Shown here: one piece after another, positions 25,270 to 37,959 of the stretch
Numbering within the stretch: the first letter of the stretch is position 1
Layout: each line of letters starts with the position of its first letter
Notes under the pieces: model-generated
What the model saw: only the letters and a program-made list of their open reading frames with translations
Told to the model about the DNA's origin: nothing
Databases searched by the model: none
Position numbers and translations under genes: made by a program
Origin: Eutreptiella sp. 'Long Island Sound 2002'
Taxonomy: Eukaryota; Euglenozoa; Euglenophyceae; Eutreptiales; Eutreptiaceae
Assembly (NCBI GenBank): GCA_964036045.1
Contig: CAXIWF010000012.1
Coordinates: 225,990 to 289,989, forward strand
Reading direction: 5' to 3'
Length of the DNA: 64,000 nucleotides

Positions 25270-27400
25270 CGGAAAATTCTCGGAAAATTCTCCCAAAGTT
25301 CTCGGAAAATTCTCGGAAAATTCTCGGAAAATTCTCGGAAAATTCTCGGAAAATTCTCGGAAAATTCTCGGAAAATTCTCGGAAAATTCTCGGAAAATTC
25401 TCGGAAAATTCTCGGAAAATTCTCAGAAAATTCTCGGAAAATTCTCGGAAAATTCTCGGAAAATTCTCGGAAAATTCTCGGAAAATTCTCGGAAAGTTCT
25501 CGGAAAATTCTCGGAAAATTCTCGGAAAATTCTCGGAAAATTCTCGGAAAATTCTCGGAAAATTCTCGGAAAATTCTCGGAAAATTCTTGGAAAATTCTC
25601 AGAAAATTCTCGGAAAATTCTCGGAAAATTCTCGGAAAATTCTCAGAAAATTCTCGGAAAATTCTCGGAAAGTTCTCGGAAAATTGACGGAAAATTCTCG
25701 GAAAATTCTCGGAAATTCTCGGAAAATTCTCGGAAAATTCTCAGAAAATTCTCAGAAAATTCTCGGAAAATTCTCGGAAAATTCTCGGAAAATTCTCGGA
25801 AAATTCTCGGAAAATTCTCGGAAAATTCTCGGAAAATTCTCGGAAAATTCGCGGAAAATTCTCGGAAAATTCTCGGAAAATTCTCGGAAAATTCTCGGAA
25901 AATTGACGGAAAATTCTCGGAAAATTCTCGGAAAATTCTCGGAAAATTCTCGGAAAATTCTCCGAAAATTCTCGGAAAATTGACGGAAAATTCTCGGAAA
26001 ATACTCGAAAAATTCTCCGAAAGATCTCGGAAAATTCTCGGAAAATTCTCGGAAAATTCTCGGAAAATTCTCGGAAAATTCTCGGAAAATTCTCGGAAAA
26101 TTCTCGGAAAATTGACGGAAAACTCTCGGAAAATTGTCGGAAAATTCTCGGAAAATTCTCGGAAAATTCTCGGAAAATTCTCGGAAAATTGACGGAAAAT
26201 TCTCTGAAAATTCTCGGAAAATTCTCGGAAAATTCTCGGAAAATTCTCGGAAAATTCCCGGAAAATTCTCGGAAAATTCTCGGAAAATTCTCGGAAAATT
26301 CTCGGAAAATTCTCGGAAAATTCTCGGAAAATTCTCGGAAAATTCTCGGAAAATTTTCGGAAAATTCTCGGAAAATTCTCGGAAAATTCTCGGAAAATTC
26401 TCCCAAAGTTCTCGGAAAATTCTCGGAAAATTCTCGGAAAATTCTCGGAAAATTCTCGGAAAATTCTCGGAAAATTCTCGGAAAGTTCTCGGAAAATTCT
26501 CGGAAAATTCTCGGAAAATTCTCGGAAAATTCTCGGAAAATTCTCGGAAAATTCTCGGAAAATTCTCGGAAAATTCTTGGAAAATTTTCAGAAAATTCTC
26601 GGAAAATTCTCGGAAAATTCTCGGAAAATTCTCAGAAAATTCTCGGAAAATTCTCGGAAAGTTCTCGGAAAATTGACGGAAAATTCTCGGAAAATTCTCG
26701 GAAATTCTCGGAAAATTCTCGGAAAATACTCAGAAAATTCTCAGAAAATTCTCGGAAAATTCTCGGAAAATTCTCGGAAAATTCTCGGAAAATTGACGGA
26801 AAATTCTCGGAAAATTCTCGGAAAATTCTCGGAAAATTCGCGGAAAATTCTCGGAAAATTCTCGGAAAATTCTCGGAAAATTCTCGGAAAATTGACGGAA
26901 AATTCTCGGAAAATTCTCGGAAAATTCTCGGAAAATTCTCGGAAAATTCTCCGAAAATTCTCGGAAAATTGACGGAAAATTCTCGGAAAATACTCGAAAA
27001 ATTCTCCGAAAATTCTCGGAAAATTCTCGGAAAATTCTCGGAAAATTCTCGGAAAATTCTCGGAAAATTCTCGGAAAATTCTCAGAAAATTCTCGGAAAA
27101 TTGACGGAAAACTCTCGGAAAATTGTCGGAAAATTCTCGGAAAATTCTCGGAAAATTCTCGGAAAATTCTCGGAAAATTGACGGAAAATTCTCTGAAAAT
27201 TCTCGGAAAATTCTCGGAAAATTCTCGGAAAATTCTCGGAAAATTCCCGGAAAATTCTCGGAAAATTCTCGGAAAATTCTCGGAAAATTCTCGGAAAATT
27301 CTCGGAAAATTCTCGGAAAATTCTCGGAAAATCCTCAGAAAATTCTCAGAAAATTCTCGGAAAATTCTCGGAAAATTCTCGGAAAATTCTCGGAAAATTG
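25270..27400 (+). repeat. 2.2-kb segmental duplication, right copy
   Basis: Partner of 22,470-24,640. From 26,134 to about 27,120 only one difference shows at the translated level (CTCAG near 27,082 where the other copy keeps CTCGG). The two copies are separated by about 630 bp (24,640-25,270), which resembles the TTGAC-to-GATAATTC block at 27.4-27.95 kb and 33.3-33.8 kb. The left edge lies just before CTCCCAAAG at 25,292. Confidence 0.88.
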
Positions 27401-29270
27401 ACGGAAAATTCTCGGAAAATTCTCGGAAAATTCTCAGAAAATTCTCGGAAAATTCTCGGAAAATTCTCGGAAAATTCTCGGAAAATTTTCGGAAAATTCT
27501 CGGAAAATTCTCGGAAAATTGACGGAAAATTCTCGGAAAATTCTCAGAAAATTCTCGGAAAATTCTCGGAAAATTCTCGGAAAATTCTCGGAAAATTTTC
27601 GGAAAATTCTCGGAAAATTCTCAGAAAATTCTCGGAAAATTCTCGGAAAATTCTCGGAAAATTCTCGGAAAATTCTCGGAAAATTCTCAGAAAATTCTCG
27701 GAAATTCTCGGATAATTCTCGGAAAATTCTCAGAAAATTCTCGGAAAATTCTCGGAAAATTCTCAGAAAATTCTCGGAAAGTTCTCGGAAAATTCTCGGA
27801 AAATTCTCGGAAAATTCTCGGAAAATTCTCGGAAAATTCTCGGAAAATTCTCGGAAAATTTTCGGAAAATTCTCGGAAAATTCTCGGAAAATTCTCGGAA
27901 AAATCTCGGAAAATTCTCGGAAAATTCTCGGAAAATTCTCAGAAAATTCTCGGAAAATTCTCGGAAAATTCTCGGAAAATTCTCGGAAAATTCTCGGAAA
28001 ATTCTCGGAAAATTCTCGGAAAATTCTCGGAAAATTCTCGGAAAATTCTCGGAAAATTCTCGGAAAATTGACGGAAAATTCTCGGAAAATTCTCGGAAAA
28101 TTCTCGGAAAATTCTCGGAAAATTCTCGGAAAATTCTCGGAAAATTCTCGGAAAATTCTCGGAAAATTCTCGGAAAATTCTCGGAAAATTCTTGGAAAAT
28201 TCTCGGAAAATTCTCGGAAAATTCTCGGAAAATTCTCGGAAAATTCTCGGAAAATTCTCGGAAAATTCCCGGAAAATTCTCGGAAAATTCTCGGAAAATT
28301 CTCGGAAAATTCTCGGAAAATTCTCGGAAAATTCTCGGAAAATTCTCGGAAAATTCTCGGAAAATTCTCGGAAAATTCTCGGAAAATTGACGGAAAATTC
28401 TCGGAAAATTCTCGGAAAATTCTCGGAAAATTCTCGGAAAATTCTCAGAAAATTCTCAGAAAATTCTCGGAAAATTCTCGGAAAATTCTCGGAAAATTCT
28501 CGGAAAATTGACGGAAAATTCTCGGAAAATTCTCGGAAAATTCTGGGAAAATTCTCGGAAAATTCTCGGAAAATTCTCGGAAAATTCTCGGAAAATTCTC
28601 GGAAAATTCTCGGAAAATTCTCGGAAAATTGACGAAAAACTCTCGGAAAATTCTCGGAAAATTCTCGGAAAATTCTCGGAAAATTCTCGGAAAATTCTCG
28701 GAAAATTCTCGGAAAATTCTCGGAAAATTCTCGGAAAATTCTCGGAAAATTCTCGGAAAATTCTCGGAAAATTGACGGAAAATTCTCGGAAAATTCTCGA
28801 AAAATTCTCGGAAAATTCTCGGAAAATTCTCGGAAAATTCTCGGAAAATTCTCGGAAAATTCTCGGAAAATTCTCGGAAAATTCTCGGAAAATTCTCGGA
28901 AAATTCTCGGAAAATTCTCGGAAAATTCTCGGAAAATTGACGGAAAATTCTCGGAAAATTCTCGGAAAATTCTCGGAAAATTCTCGGAAAATTCTCGGAA
29001 AATTCTCGGAAAATTCTCGGAAAATTCTCGGAAAATTCTCGGAAAATTCTCGGAAAATTCTTGGAAAATTCTCGGAAAATTCTCGGAAAATTCTCGGAAA
29101 ATTCTCGGAAAATTCTCGGAAAATTCTCGGAAAATTCCCGGAAAATTCTCGGAAAATTCTCGGAAAATTCTCGGAAAATTCTCGGAAAATTCTCGGAAAA
29201 TTCTCGGAAAATTCTCGGAAAATTCTCGGAAAATTCTCGGAAAATTCTCGGAAAATTCTCGGAAAATTGA
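26785..29270 (+). repeat. 2.5-kb block repeated 5.86 kb downstream, left copy
   Basis: Matches 32,645-35,120. TTGAC is at 26,794 and 32,655, TTCGCGG at 26,840 and 32,701, TTGAC at 26,972 and 32,830 (within a few bases), TTGTC at 27,123 and 32,984, TTCTCTG near 27,190 and 33,050, and TTGAC at 27,519 and 33,380, all at offset 5,861. After about 28.3 kb the offset drops one monomer to 5,850 (TTCTTGG 28,192/34,042 and 29,061/34,911). The match ends near 29,270, where the left copy enters its own 1,309-bp tandem repeat. Confidence 0.87.
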
Positions 29271-30620
29271 CGGAAAATTCTCGGAAAATTCTCGGAAAAT
29301 TCTCGGAAAATTCTCGGAAAATTCTCGGAAAATTCTCGGAAAATTCTCGGAAAATTCTCGGAAAATTCTCGGAAAATTGACGGAAAATTCTCGGAAAATT
29401 CTCGGAAAATTCTCGGAAAATTCTCGGAAAATTCTCGGAAAATTCTCGGAAAATTCTCGGAAAATTCTCGGAAAATTCTCGGAAAATTCTCGGAAAATTC
29501 TTGGAAAATTCTCGGAAAATTCTCGGAAAATTCTCGGAAAATTCTCGGAAAATTCTCGGAAAATTCTCGGAAAATTCCCGGAAAATTCTCGGAAAATTCT
29601 CGGAAAATTCTCGGAAAATTCTCGGAAAATTCTCGGAAAATTCTCGGAAAATTCTCGGAAAATTCTCGGAAAATTCTCGGAAAATTCTCGGAAAATTGAC
29701 GGAAAATTCTCGGAAAATTCTCGGAAAATTCTCGGAAAATTCTCGGAAAATTCTCAGAAAATTCTCAGAAAATTCTCGGAAAATTCTCGGAAAATTCTCG
29801 GAAAATTCTCGGAAAATTGACGGAAAATTCTCGGAAAATTCTCGGAAAATTCTGGGAAAATTCTCGGAAAATTCTCGGAAAATTCTCGGAAAATTCTCGG
29901 AAAATTCTCGGAAAATTCTCGGAAAATTCTCGGAAAATTGACGAAAAACTCTCGGAAAATTCTCGGAAAATTCTCGGAAAATTCTCGGAAAATTCTCGGA
30001 AAATTCTCGGAAAATTCTCGGAAAATTCTCGGAAAATTCTCGGAAAATTCTCGGAAAATTCTCGGAAAATTCTCGGAAAATTGACGGAAAATTCTCGGAA
30101 AATTCTCGAAAAATTCTCGGAAAATTCTCGGAAAATTCTCGGAAAATTCTCGGAAAATTCTCGGAAAATTCTCGGAAAATTCTCGGAAAATTCTCGGAAA
30201 ATTCTCGGAAAATTCTCGGAAAATTCTCGGAAAATTCTCGGAAAATTGACGGAAAATTCTCGGAAAATTCTCGGAAAATTCTCGGAAAATTCTCGGAAAA
30301 TTCTCGGAAAATTCTCGGAAAATTCTCGGAAAATTCTCGGAAAATTCTCGGAAAATTCTCGGAAAATTCTTGGAAAATTCTCGGAAAATTCTCGGAAAAT
30401 TCTCGGAAAATTCTCGGAAAATTCTCGGAAAATTCTCGGAAAATTCCCGGAAAATTCTCGGAAAATTCTCGGAAAATTCTCGGAAAATTCTCGGAAAATT
30501 CTCGGAAAATTCTCGGAAAATTCTCGGAAAATTCTCGGAAAATTCTCGGAAAATTCTCGGAAAATTCTCGGAAAATTGACGGAAAATTCTCGGAAAATTC
30601 TCGGAAAATTCTCGGAAAAT
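28000..30620 (+). repeat. 1,309-bp tandem duplication (119 monomers)
   Basis: Landmarks repeat exactly 1,309 bp apart. TTCTTGG is at 28,192/29,501 and 29,061/30,370, TTGAC at 28,508/29,817, CTGGG near 28,544/29,853, TTGAC-GAAAAACTC near 28,632/29,942, and the three-box HSE-like site at 28,789/30,098. A third CTGGG unit follows near 30,733, only 880 bp (80 monomers) later, and the pair at 34,405/35,274 is 869 bp (79 monomers) apart. Copy-number change therefore used at least two register lengths. Confidence 0.88.
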
Positions 30621-31444
30621 TCTCGGAAAATTCTCAGAAAATTCTCAGAAAATTCTCGGAAAATTCTCGGAAAATTCTCGGAAAATTCTCGGAAAATTGA
30701 CGGAAAATTCTCGGAAAATTCTCGGAAAATTCTGGGAAAATTCTCGGAAAATTCTCGGAAAATTCTCGGAAAATTCTCGGAAAATTCTCGGAAAATTCTC
30801 GGAAAATTCTCGGAAAATTGACGAAAAACTCTCGGAAAATTCTCGGAAAATTCTCGGAAAATTCTCGGAAAATTCTCGGAAAATTCTCGGAAAATTCTCG
30901 GAAAATTCTCGGAAAATTCTCGGAAAATTCTCGGAAAATTCTCGGAAAATTCTCGGAAAATTGACGGAAAATTCTCGGAAAATTCTCGAAAAATTCTCGG
31001 AAAATTCTCGGAAAATTCTCGGAAAATTCTCGGAAAATTCTCGGAAAATTCTCGGAAAATTCTCGGAAAATTCTCGGAAAATTCTCGGAAAATTGACGGA
31101 AAATTCTCGGAAAATTCTCGGAAAATTCTCGGAAAATTCTCGGAAAATTCTCGGAAAATTCTCGGAAAATTCTCGGAAAATTCTCGGAAAATTCTCGGAA
31201 AATTCTCGGAAAATTCTCGGAAAATTCTCGGAAAATTCTCGGAAAATTCTCGGAAAATTCTCGGAAAATTCTCGGAAAATTCCCGGAAAATTCTCGGAAA
31301 ATTCTCGGAAAATTCTCGGAAAATTCTCGGAAAATTCTCGGAAAATTCTCGGAAAATTCTCGGAAAATTCTCGGAAAATTCTCGGAAAATTCTCGGAAAA
31401 TTCTCGGAAAATTCTCGGAAAATTCTCGGAAAATACTCAGAAAA

Positions 31445-33585
31445 TTCTCAGAAAATTCTCGGAAAATTCTCGGAAAATTCTCGGAAAATTCTCGGAAAAT
31501 TGACGGAAAATTCTCGGAAAATTCTCGGAAAATTCTCGGAAAATTCGCGGAAAATTCTCGGAAAATTCTCGGAAAATTCTCGGAAAATTCTCGGAAAATT
31601 GACGGAAAATTCTCGGAAAATTCTCGGAAAATTCTCGGAAAATTCTCGGAAAATTCTCCGAAAATTCTCGGAAAATTGACGGAAAATTCTCGGAAAATAC
31701 TCGAAAAATTCTCCGAAAATTCTCGGAAAATTCTCGGAAAATTCTCGGAAAATTCTCGGAAAATTCTCGGAAAATTCTCGGAAAATTCTCGGAAAATTCT
31801 CGGAAAATTGACGGAAAACTCTCGGAAAATTGTCGGAAAATTCTCGGAAAATTCTCGGAAAATTCTCGGAAAATTCTCGGAAAATTGACGGAAAATTCTC
31901 TGAAAATTCTCGGAAAATTCTCGGAAAATTCTCGGAAAATTCTCGGAAAATTCCCGGAAAATTCTCGGAAAATTCTCGGAAAATTCTCGGAAAATTCTCG
32001 GAAAATTCTCGGAAAATTCTCGGAAAATTCTCGGAAAATCCTCAGAAAATTCTCAGAAAATTCTCGGAAAATTCTCGGAAAATTCTCGGAAAATTCTCGG
32101 AAAATTGACGGAAAATTCTCGGAAAATTCTCGGAAAATTCTCAGAAAATTCTCGGAAAATTCTCGGAAAATTCTCGGAAAATTCTCGGAAAATTTTCGGA
32201 AAATTCTCGGAAAATTCTCGGAAAATTGACGGAAAATTCTCGGAAAATTCTCAGAAAATTCTCGGAAAATTCTCGGAAAATTCTCGGAAAATTCTCGGAA
32301 AATTTTCGGAAAATTCTCGGAAAATTCTCAGAAAATTCTCGGAAAATTCTCGGAAAATTCTCGGAAAATTCTCGGAAAATTCTCGGAAAATTCTCAGAAA
32401 ATTCTCGGAAATTCTCGGATAATTCTCGGAAAATTCTCGGAAAATTCCCGGAAAATTCTCGGAAAATTCTCGGAAAATTCTCGGAAAATTCTCGGAAAAT
32501 TCTCGGAAAATTCTCGGAAAATTCTCGGAAAATTCTCGGAAAATTCTCGGAAAATTCTCGGAAAATTCTCGGAAAATTCTCGGAAAATTCTCGGAAAATT
32601 CTCAGAAAATTCTCGGAAAATTCTCGGAAAATTCTCGGAAAATTCTCGGAAAATTGACGGAAAATTCTCGGAAAATTCTCGGAAAATTCTCGGAAAATTC
32701 GCGGAAAATTCTCGGAAAATTCTCGGAAAATTCTCGGAAAATTCTCGGAAAATTGACGGAAAATTCTCGGAAAATTCTCGGAAAATTCTCGGAAAATTCT
32801 CGGAAAATTCTCCGAAAATTCTCGGAAAATTGACGGAAAATTCTCGGAAAATACTCGAAAAATTCTCCGAAAATTCTCGGAAAATTCTCGGAAAATTCTC
32901 GGAAAATTCTCGGAAAATTCTCGGAAAATTCTCGGAAAATTCTCGGAAAATTCTCGGAAAATTGACGGAAAACTCTCGGAAAATTGTCGGAAAATTCTCG
33001 GAAAATTCTCGGAAAATTCTCGGAAAATTCTCGGAAAATTGACGGAAAATTCTCTGAAAATTCTCGGAAAATTCTCGGAAAATTCTCGGAAAATTCTCGG
33101 AAAATTCCCGGAAAATTCTCGGAAAATTCTCGGAAAATTCTCGGAAAATTCTCGGAAAATTCTCGGAAAATTCTCGGAAAATTCTCGGAAAATCCTCAGA
33201 AAATTCTCAGAAAATTCTCGGAAAATTCTCGGAAAATTCTCGGAAAATTCTCGGAAAATTGACGGAAAATTCTCGGAAAATTCTCGGAAAATTCTCAGAA
33301 AATTCTCGGAAAATTCTCGGAAAATTCTCGGAAAATTCTCGGAAAATTTTCGGAAAATTCTCGGAAAATTCTCGGAAAATTGACGGAAAATTCTCGGAAA
33401 ATTCTCAGAAAATTCTCGGAAAATTCTCGGAAAATTCTCGGAAAATTCTCGGAAAATTTTCGGAAAATTCTCGGAAAATTCTCAGAAAATTCTCGGAAAA
33501 TTCTCGGAAAATTCTCGGAAAATTCTCGGAAAATTCTCGGAAAATTCTCAGAAAATTCTCGGAAATTCTCGGATAATTCTCGGAA
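31445..33585 (+). repeat. 1,154-bp tandem duplication
   Basis: TTGAC at 31,502 and 32,656, TTCGCGG at 31,547 and 32,701, TTGTC near 31,830 and 32,984, TTCTCTG near 31,898 and 33,052, TTGAC at 32,226 and 33,380, and GATAATTC near 32,417 and 33,571 all lie 1,154 bp apart (104 monomers plus 10 bp). The second copy is partial (about 0.99 kb) and diverges after GATAATTC. A third occurrence of the central part lies at 43,291-43,930, offset 11,615 bp. Confidence 0.88.
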
Positions 33586-35120
33586 AATTCTCAGAAAATT
33601 CTCGGAAAATTCTCGGAAAATTCTCAGAAAATTCTCGGAAAGTTCTCGGAAAATTCTCGGAAAATTCTCGGAAAATTCTCGGAAAATTCTCGGAAAATTC
33701 TCGGAAAATTCTCGGAAAATTTTCGGAAAATTCTCGGAAAATTCTCGGAAAATTCTCGGAAAAATCTCGGAAAATTCTCGGAAAATTCTCGGAAAATTCT
33801 CGGAAAATTCTCGGAAAATTCTCGGAAAATTCTCGGAAAATTCTCGGAAAATTCTCGGAAAATTCTCGGAAAATTCTCGGAAAATTCTCGGAAAATTCTC
33901 GGAAAATTCTCGGAAAATTGACGGAAAATTCTCGGAAAATTCTCGGAAAATTCTCGGAAAATTCTCGGAAAATTCTCGGAAAATTCTCGGAAAATTCTCG
34001 GAAAATTCTCGGAAAATTCTCGGAAAATTCTCGGAAAATTCTTGGAAAATTCTCGGAAAATTCTCGGAAAATTCTCGGAAAATTCTCGGAAAATTCTCGG
34101 AAAATTCTCGGAAAATTCCCGGAAAATTCTCGGAAAATTCTCGGAAAATTCTCGGAAAATTCTCGGAAAATTCTCGGAAAATTCTCGGAAAATTCTCGGA
34201 AAATTCTCGGAAAATTCTCGGAAAATTCTCGGAAAATTCTCGGAAAATTGACGGAAAATTCTCGGAAAATTCTCGGAAAATTCTCGGAAAATTCTCGGAA
34301 AATTCTCAGAAAATTCTCAGAAAATTCTCGGAAAATTCTCGGAAAATTCTCGGAAAATTCTCGGAAAATTGACGGAAAATTCTCGGAAAATTCTCGGAAA
34401 ATTCTGGGAAAATTCTCGGAAAATTCTCGGAAAATTCTCGGAAAATTCTCGGAAAATTCTCGGAAAATTCTCGGAAAATTGACGAAAAACTCTCGGAAAA
34501 TTCTCGGAAAATTCTCGGAAAATTCTCGGAAAATTCTCGGAAAATTCTCGGAAAATTCTCGGAAAATTCTCGGAAAATTCTCGGAAAATTCTCGGAAAAT
34601 TCTCGGAAAATTCTCGGAAAATTGACGGAAAATTCTCGGAAAATTCTCGAAAAATTCTCGGAAAATTCTCGGAAAATTCTCGGAAAATTCTCGGAAAATT
34701 CTCGGAAAATTCTCGGAAAATTCTCGGAAAATTCTCGGAAAATTCTCGGAAAATTCTCGGAAAATTCTCGGAAAATTCTCGGAAAATTGACGGAAAATTC
34801 TCGGAAAATTCTCGGAAAATTCTCGGAAAATTCTCGGAAAATTCTCGGAAAATTCTCGGAAAATTCTCGGAAAATTCTCGGAAAATTCTCGGAAAATTCT
34901 CGGAAAATTCTTGGAAAATTCTCGGAAAATTCTCGGAAAATTCTCGGAAAATTCTCGGAAAATTCTCGGAAAATTCTCGGAAAATTCCCGGAAAATTCTC
35001 GGAAAATTCTCGGAAAATTCTCGGAAAATTCTCGGAAAATTCTCGGAAAATTCTCGGAAAATTCTCGGAAAATTCTCGGAAAATTCTCGGAAAATTCTCG
35101 GAAAATTCTCGGAAAATTGA
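32645..35120 (+). repeat. 2.5-kb block, right copy
   Basis: Partner of 26,785-29,270 at offsets 5,861 and 5,850 bp. Its left edge falls inside the second copy of the 1,154-bp tandem duplication. To the right it continues into sequence like 29.7-29.95 kb (TTCTGGG near 35,274), so the two loci differ by how many HOR units they retain. Confidence 0.85.
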
Positions 35121-37959
35121 CGGAAAATTCTCGGAAAATTCTCGGAAAATTCTCGGAAAATTCTCGGAAAATTCTCAGAAAATTCTCAGAAAATTCTCGG
35201 AAAATTCTCGGAAAATTCTCGGAAAATTCTCGGAAAATTGACGGAAAATTCTCGGAAAATTCTCGGAAAATTCTGGGAAAATTCTCGGAAAATTCTCGGA
35301 AAATTCTCGGAAAATTCTCGGAAAATTCTCGGAAAATTCTCGGAAAATTCTCGGAAAATTGACGAAAAACTCTCGGAAAATTCTCGGAAAATTCTCGGAA
35401 AATTCTCGGAAAATTCTCGGAAAATTCTCGGAAAATTCTCGGAAAATTCTCGGAAAATTCTCGGAAAATTCTCGGAAAATTCTCGGAAAATTCTCGGAAA
35501 ATTGACGGAAAATTCTCGGAAAATTCTCGAAAAATTCTCGGAAAATTCTCGGAAAATTCTCGGAAAATTCTCGGAAAATTCTCGGAAAATTCTCGGAAAA
35601 TTCTCGGAAAATTCTCGGAAAATTCTCGGAAAATTGACGGAAAATTCTCGGAAAATTCTCGGAAAATTCTCGGAAAATTCTCGGAAAATTCTCGGAAAAT
35701 TCTCGGAAAATTCTCGGAAAATTCTCGGAAAATTCTCGGAAAATTCTCGGAAAATTCTCGGAAAATTCTCGGAAAATTCCCGGAAAATTCTCGGAAAATT
35801 CTCGGAAAATTCTCGGAAAATTCTCGGAAAATTCTCGGAAAATTCTCGGAAAATTCTCGGAAAATTCTCGGAAAATTCTCGGAAAATTCTCGGAAAATTC
35901 TCGGAAAATTCTCGGAAAATTCTCGGAAAATTGACGAAAAACTCTCGGAAAATTCTCGGAAAATTCTCGGAAAATTCTCGGAAAATTCTCGGAAAATTCT
36001 CGGAAAATTCTCGGAAAATTCTCGGAAAATTCTCGGAAAATTCTCGGAAAATTCTCGGAAAATTCTCGGAAAATTCTCGGAAAATTCCCGGAAAATTCTC
36101 GGAAAATTCTCGGAAAATTCTCGGAAAATTCCCGGAAAATTCTCGGAAAATTCTCGGAAATTCTCGGAAAATTCTCAGAAAATTCTCGGAAAATTCTCGG
36201 AAAATTCTCGGAACATTCTCGGAAAATTTTCGGAAAATTCTCGGAAAATTCTCGGAAAATTCTCGGAAAATTCTCGGAAAATTCTCGGAAAATTCTGGGA
36301 AAATTCTCGGAAAATTCTCGGAAAATTCTCGGAAAATTTTCGGAAAATTCTCGGAAAATTCTCGGAAAATTCTCGGAAAATTCTCGGAAAATTCTCGGAA
36401 AATTCTCGGAAAATTCTCGGAAAATTCTCGGAAAATTCTCGGAAAATTCTCGGAAAATTCTCGGAAAATTCTCGGAAAATTTTCGGGAAATTCTCGGAAA
36501 ATTCTCGGAAAATTCTCGGAAAATTCTCGGAAAATTCTCGGAAAATTCTCAGAAAATTCTCGGAAAATTCTCGGAAAATTCTCGGAAAATTCTCGGAAAA
36601 TTCTCGGAAAATTTTCGGAAAATTCTCGGAAAATTCTCGGAAAACTGACGGAAAATTCTCGGAAAATTCTCAGAAAATTCTCGGAAAATTCTCGGAAAAT
36701 TCTCGGAAAATTCTCGGAAAATTCTCGGAAAATTCTCGGAAAATTCCCGGAAAATTCTCGGAAAATTCTCGGAAAATTTTCGGAAAATTCTCGGAAAATT
36801 CTTCGAAAATTGACGGAAAATTCTCGGAAAATTCTCAGAAAATTCTCGGAAAATTCTCGGAAAATTCTCGGAAAATTCTCGGAAAATTCTCGGAAATTCT
36901 CGGAAAATTCCCAGAAAATTCTCGGAAAATTCTCGGAAAATTCTCGGAACATTCTCGGAAAATTTTCGGAAAATTCTCGGAAAATTCTCGGAAAATTCTC
37001 GGAAAATTCTCGGAAAATTCTCGGAAAATTCTGGGAAAATTCTCGGAAAATTCTCGGAAAATTCTCGGAAAATTCTCGGAAAAATCTCGGAAAATTTTCG
37101 GAAAATTCTCGGAAAATTCTCGGAAAATTCTCGGAAAATTCTCGGAAAATTGACGAAAAACTCTCGGAAAATTCTCGGAAAATTCTCGGAAAATTCTCGG
37201 AAAATTCTCGGAAAATTCTCGGAAAATTCTCGGAAAATTCTCGGAAAATTCTCGGAAAATTCTCGGAAAATTCTCGGAAAATTGACGGAAAATTCTCGGA
37301 AAATTCTCGAAAAATTCTCGGAAAATTCTCGGAAAATTCTCGGAAAATTCTCGGAAAATTCTCGGAAAATTCTCGGAAAATTCTCGGAAAATTCTCGGAA
37401 AATTCTCGGAAAATTGACGGAAAATTCTCGGAAAATTCTCGGAAAATTCTCGGAAAATTCTCGGAAAATTCTCGGAAAATTCTCGGAAAATTCTCGGAAA
37501 ATTCTCGGAAAATTCTCGGAAAATTCTCGGAAAATTCTCGGAAAATTCTCGGAAAATTCTCGGAAAATTCTCGGAAAATTCCCGGAAAATTCTCGGAAAA
37601 TTCTCGGAAAATTCTCGGAAAATTCTCGGAAAATTCTCGGAAAATTCTCGGAAAATTCTCGGAAAATTCTCGGAAAATTCTCGGAAAATTCTCGGAAAAT
37701 TCTCGGAAAATTCTCGGAAAATTCTCGGAAAATTGACGAAAAACTCTCGGAAAATTCTCGGAAAATTCTCGGAAAATTCTCGGAAAATTCTCGGAAAATT
37801 CTCGGAAAATTCTCGGAAAATTCTCGGAAAATTCTCGGAAAATTCTCGGAAAATTCTCGGAAAATTCTCGGAAAATTCTCGGAAAATTCTCGGAAAATTC
37901 CCGGAAAATTCTCGGAAAATTCTCGGAAAATTCTCGGAAAATTCCCGGAAAATTCTCGG

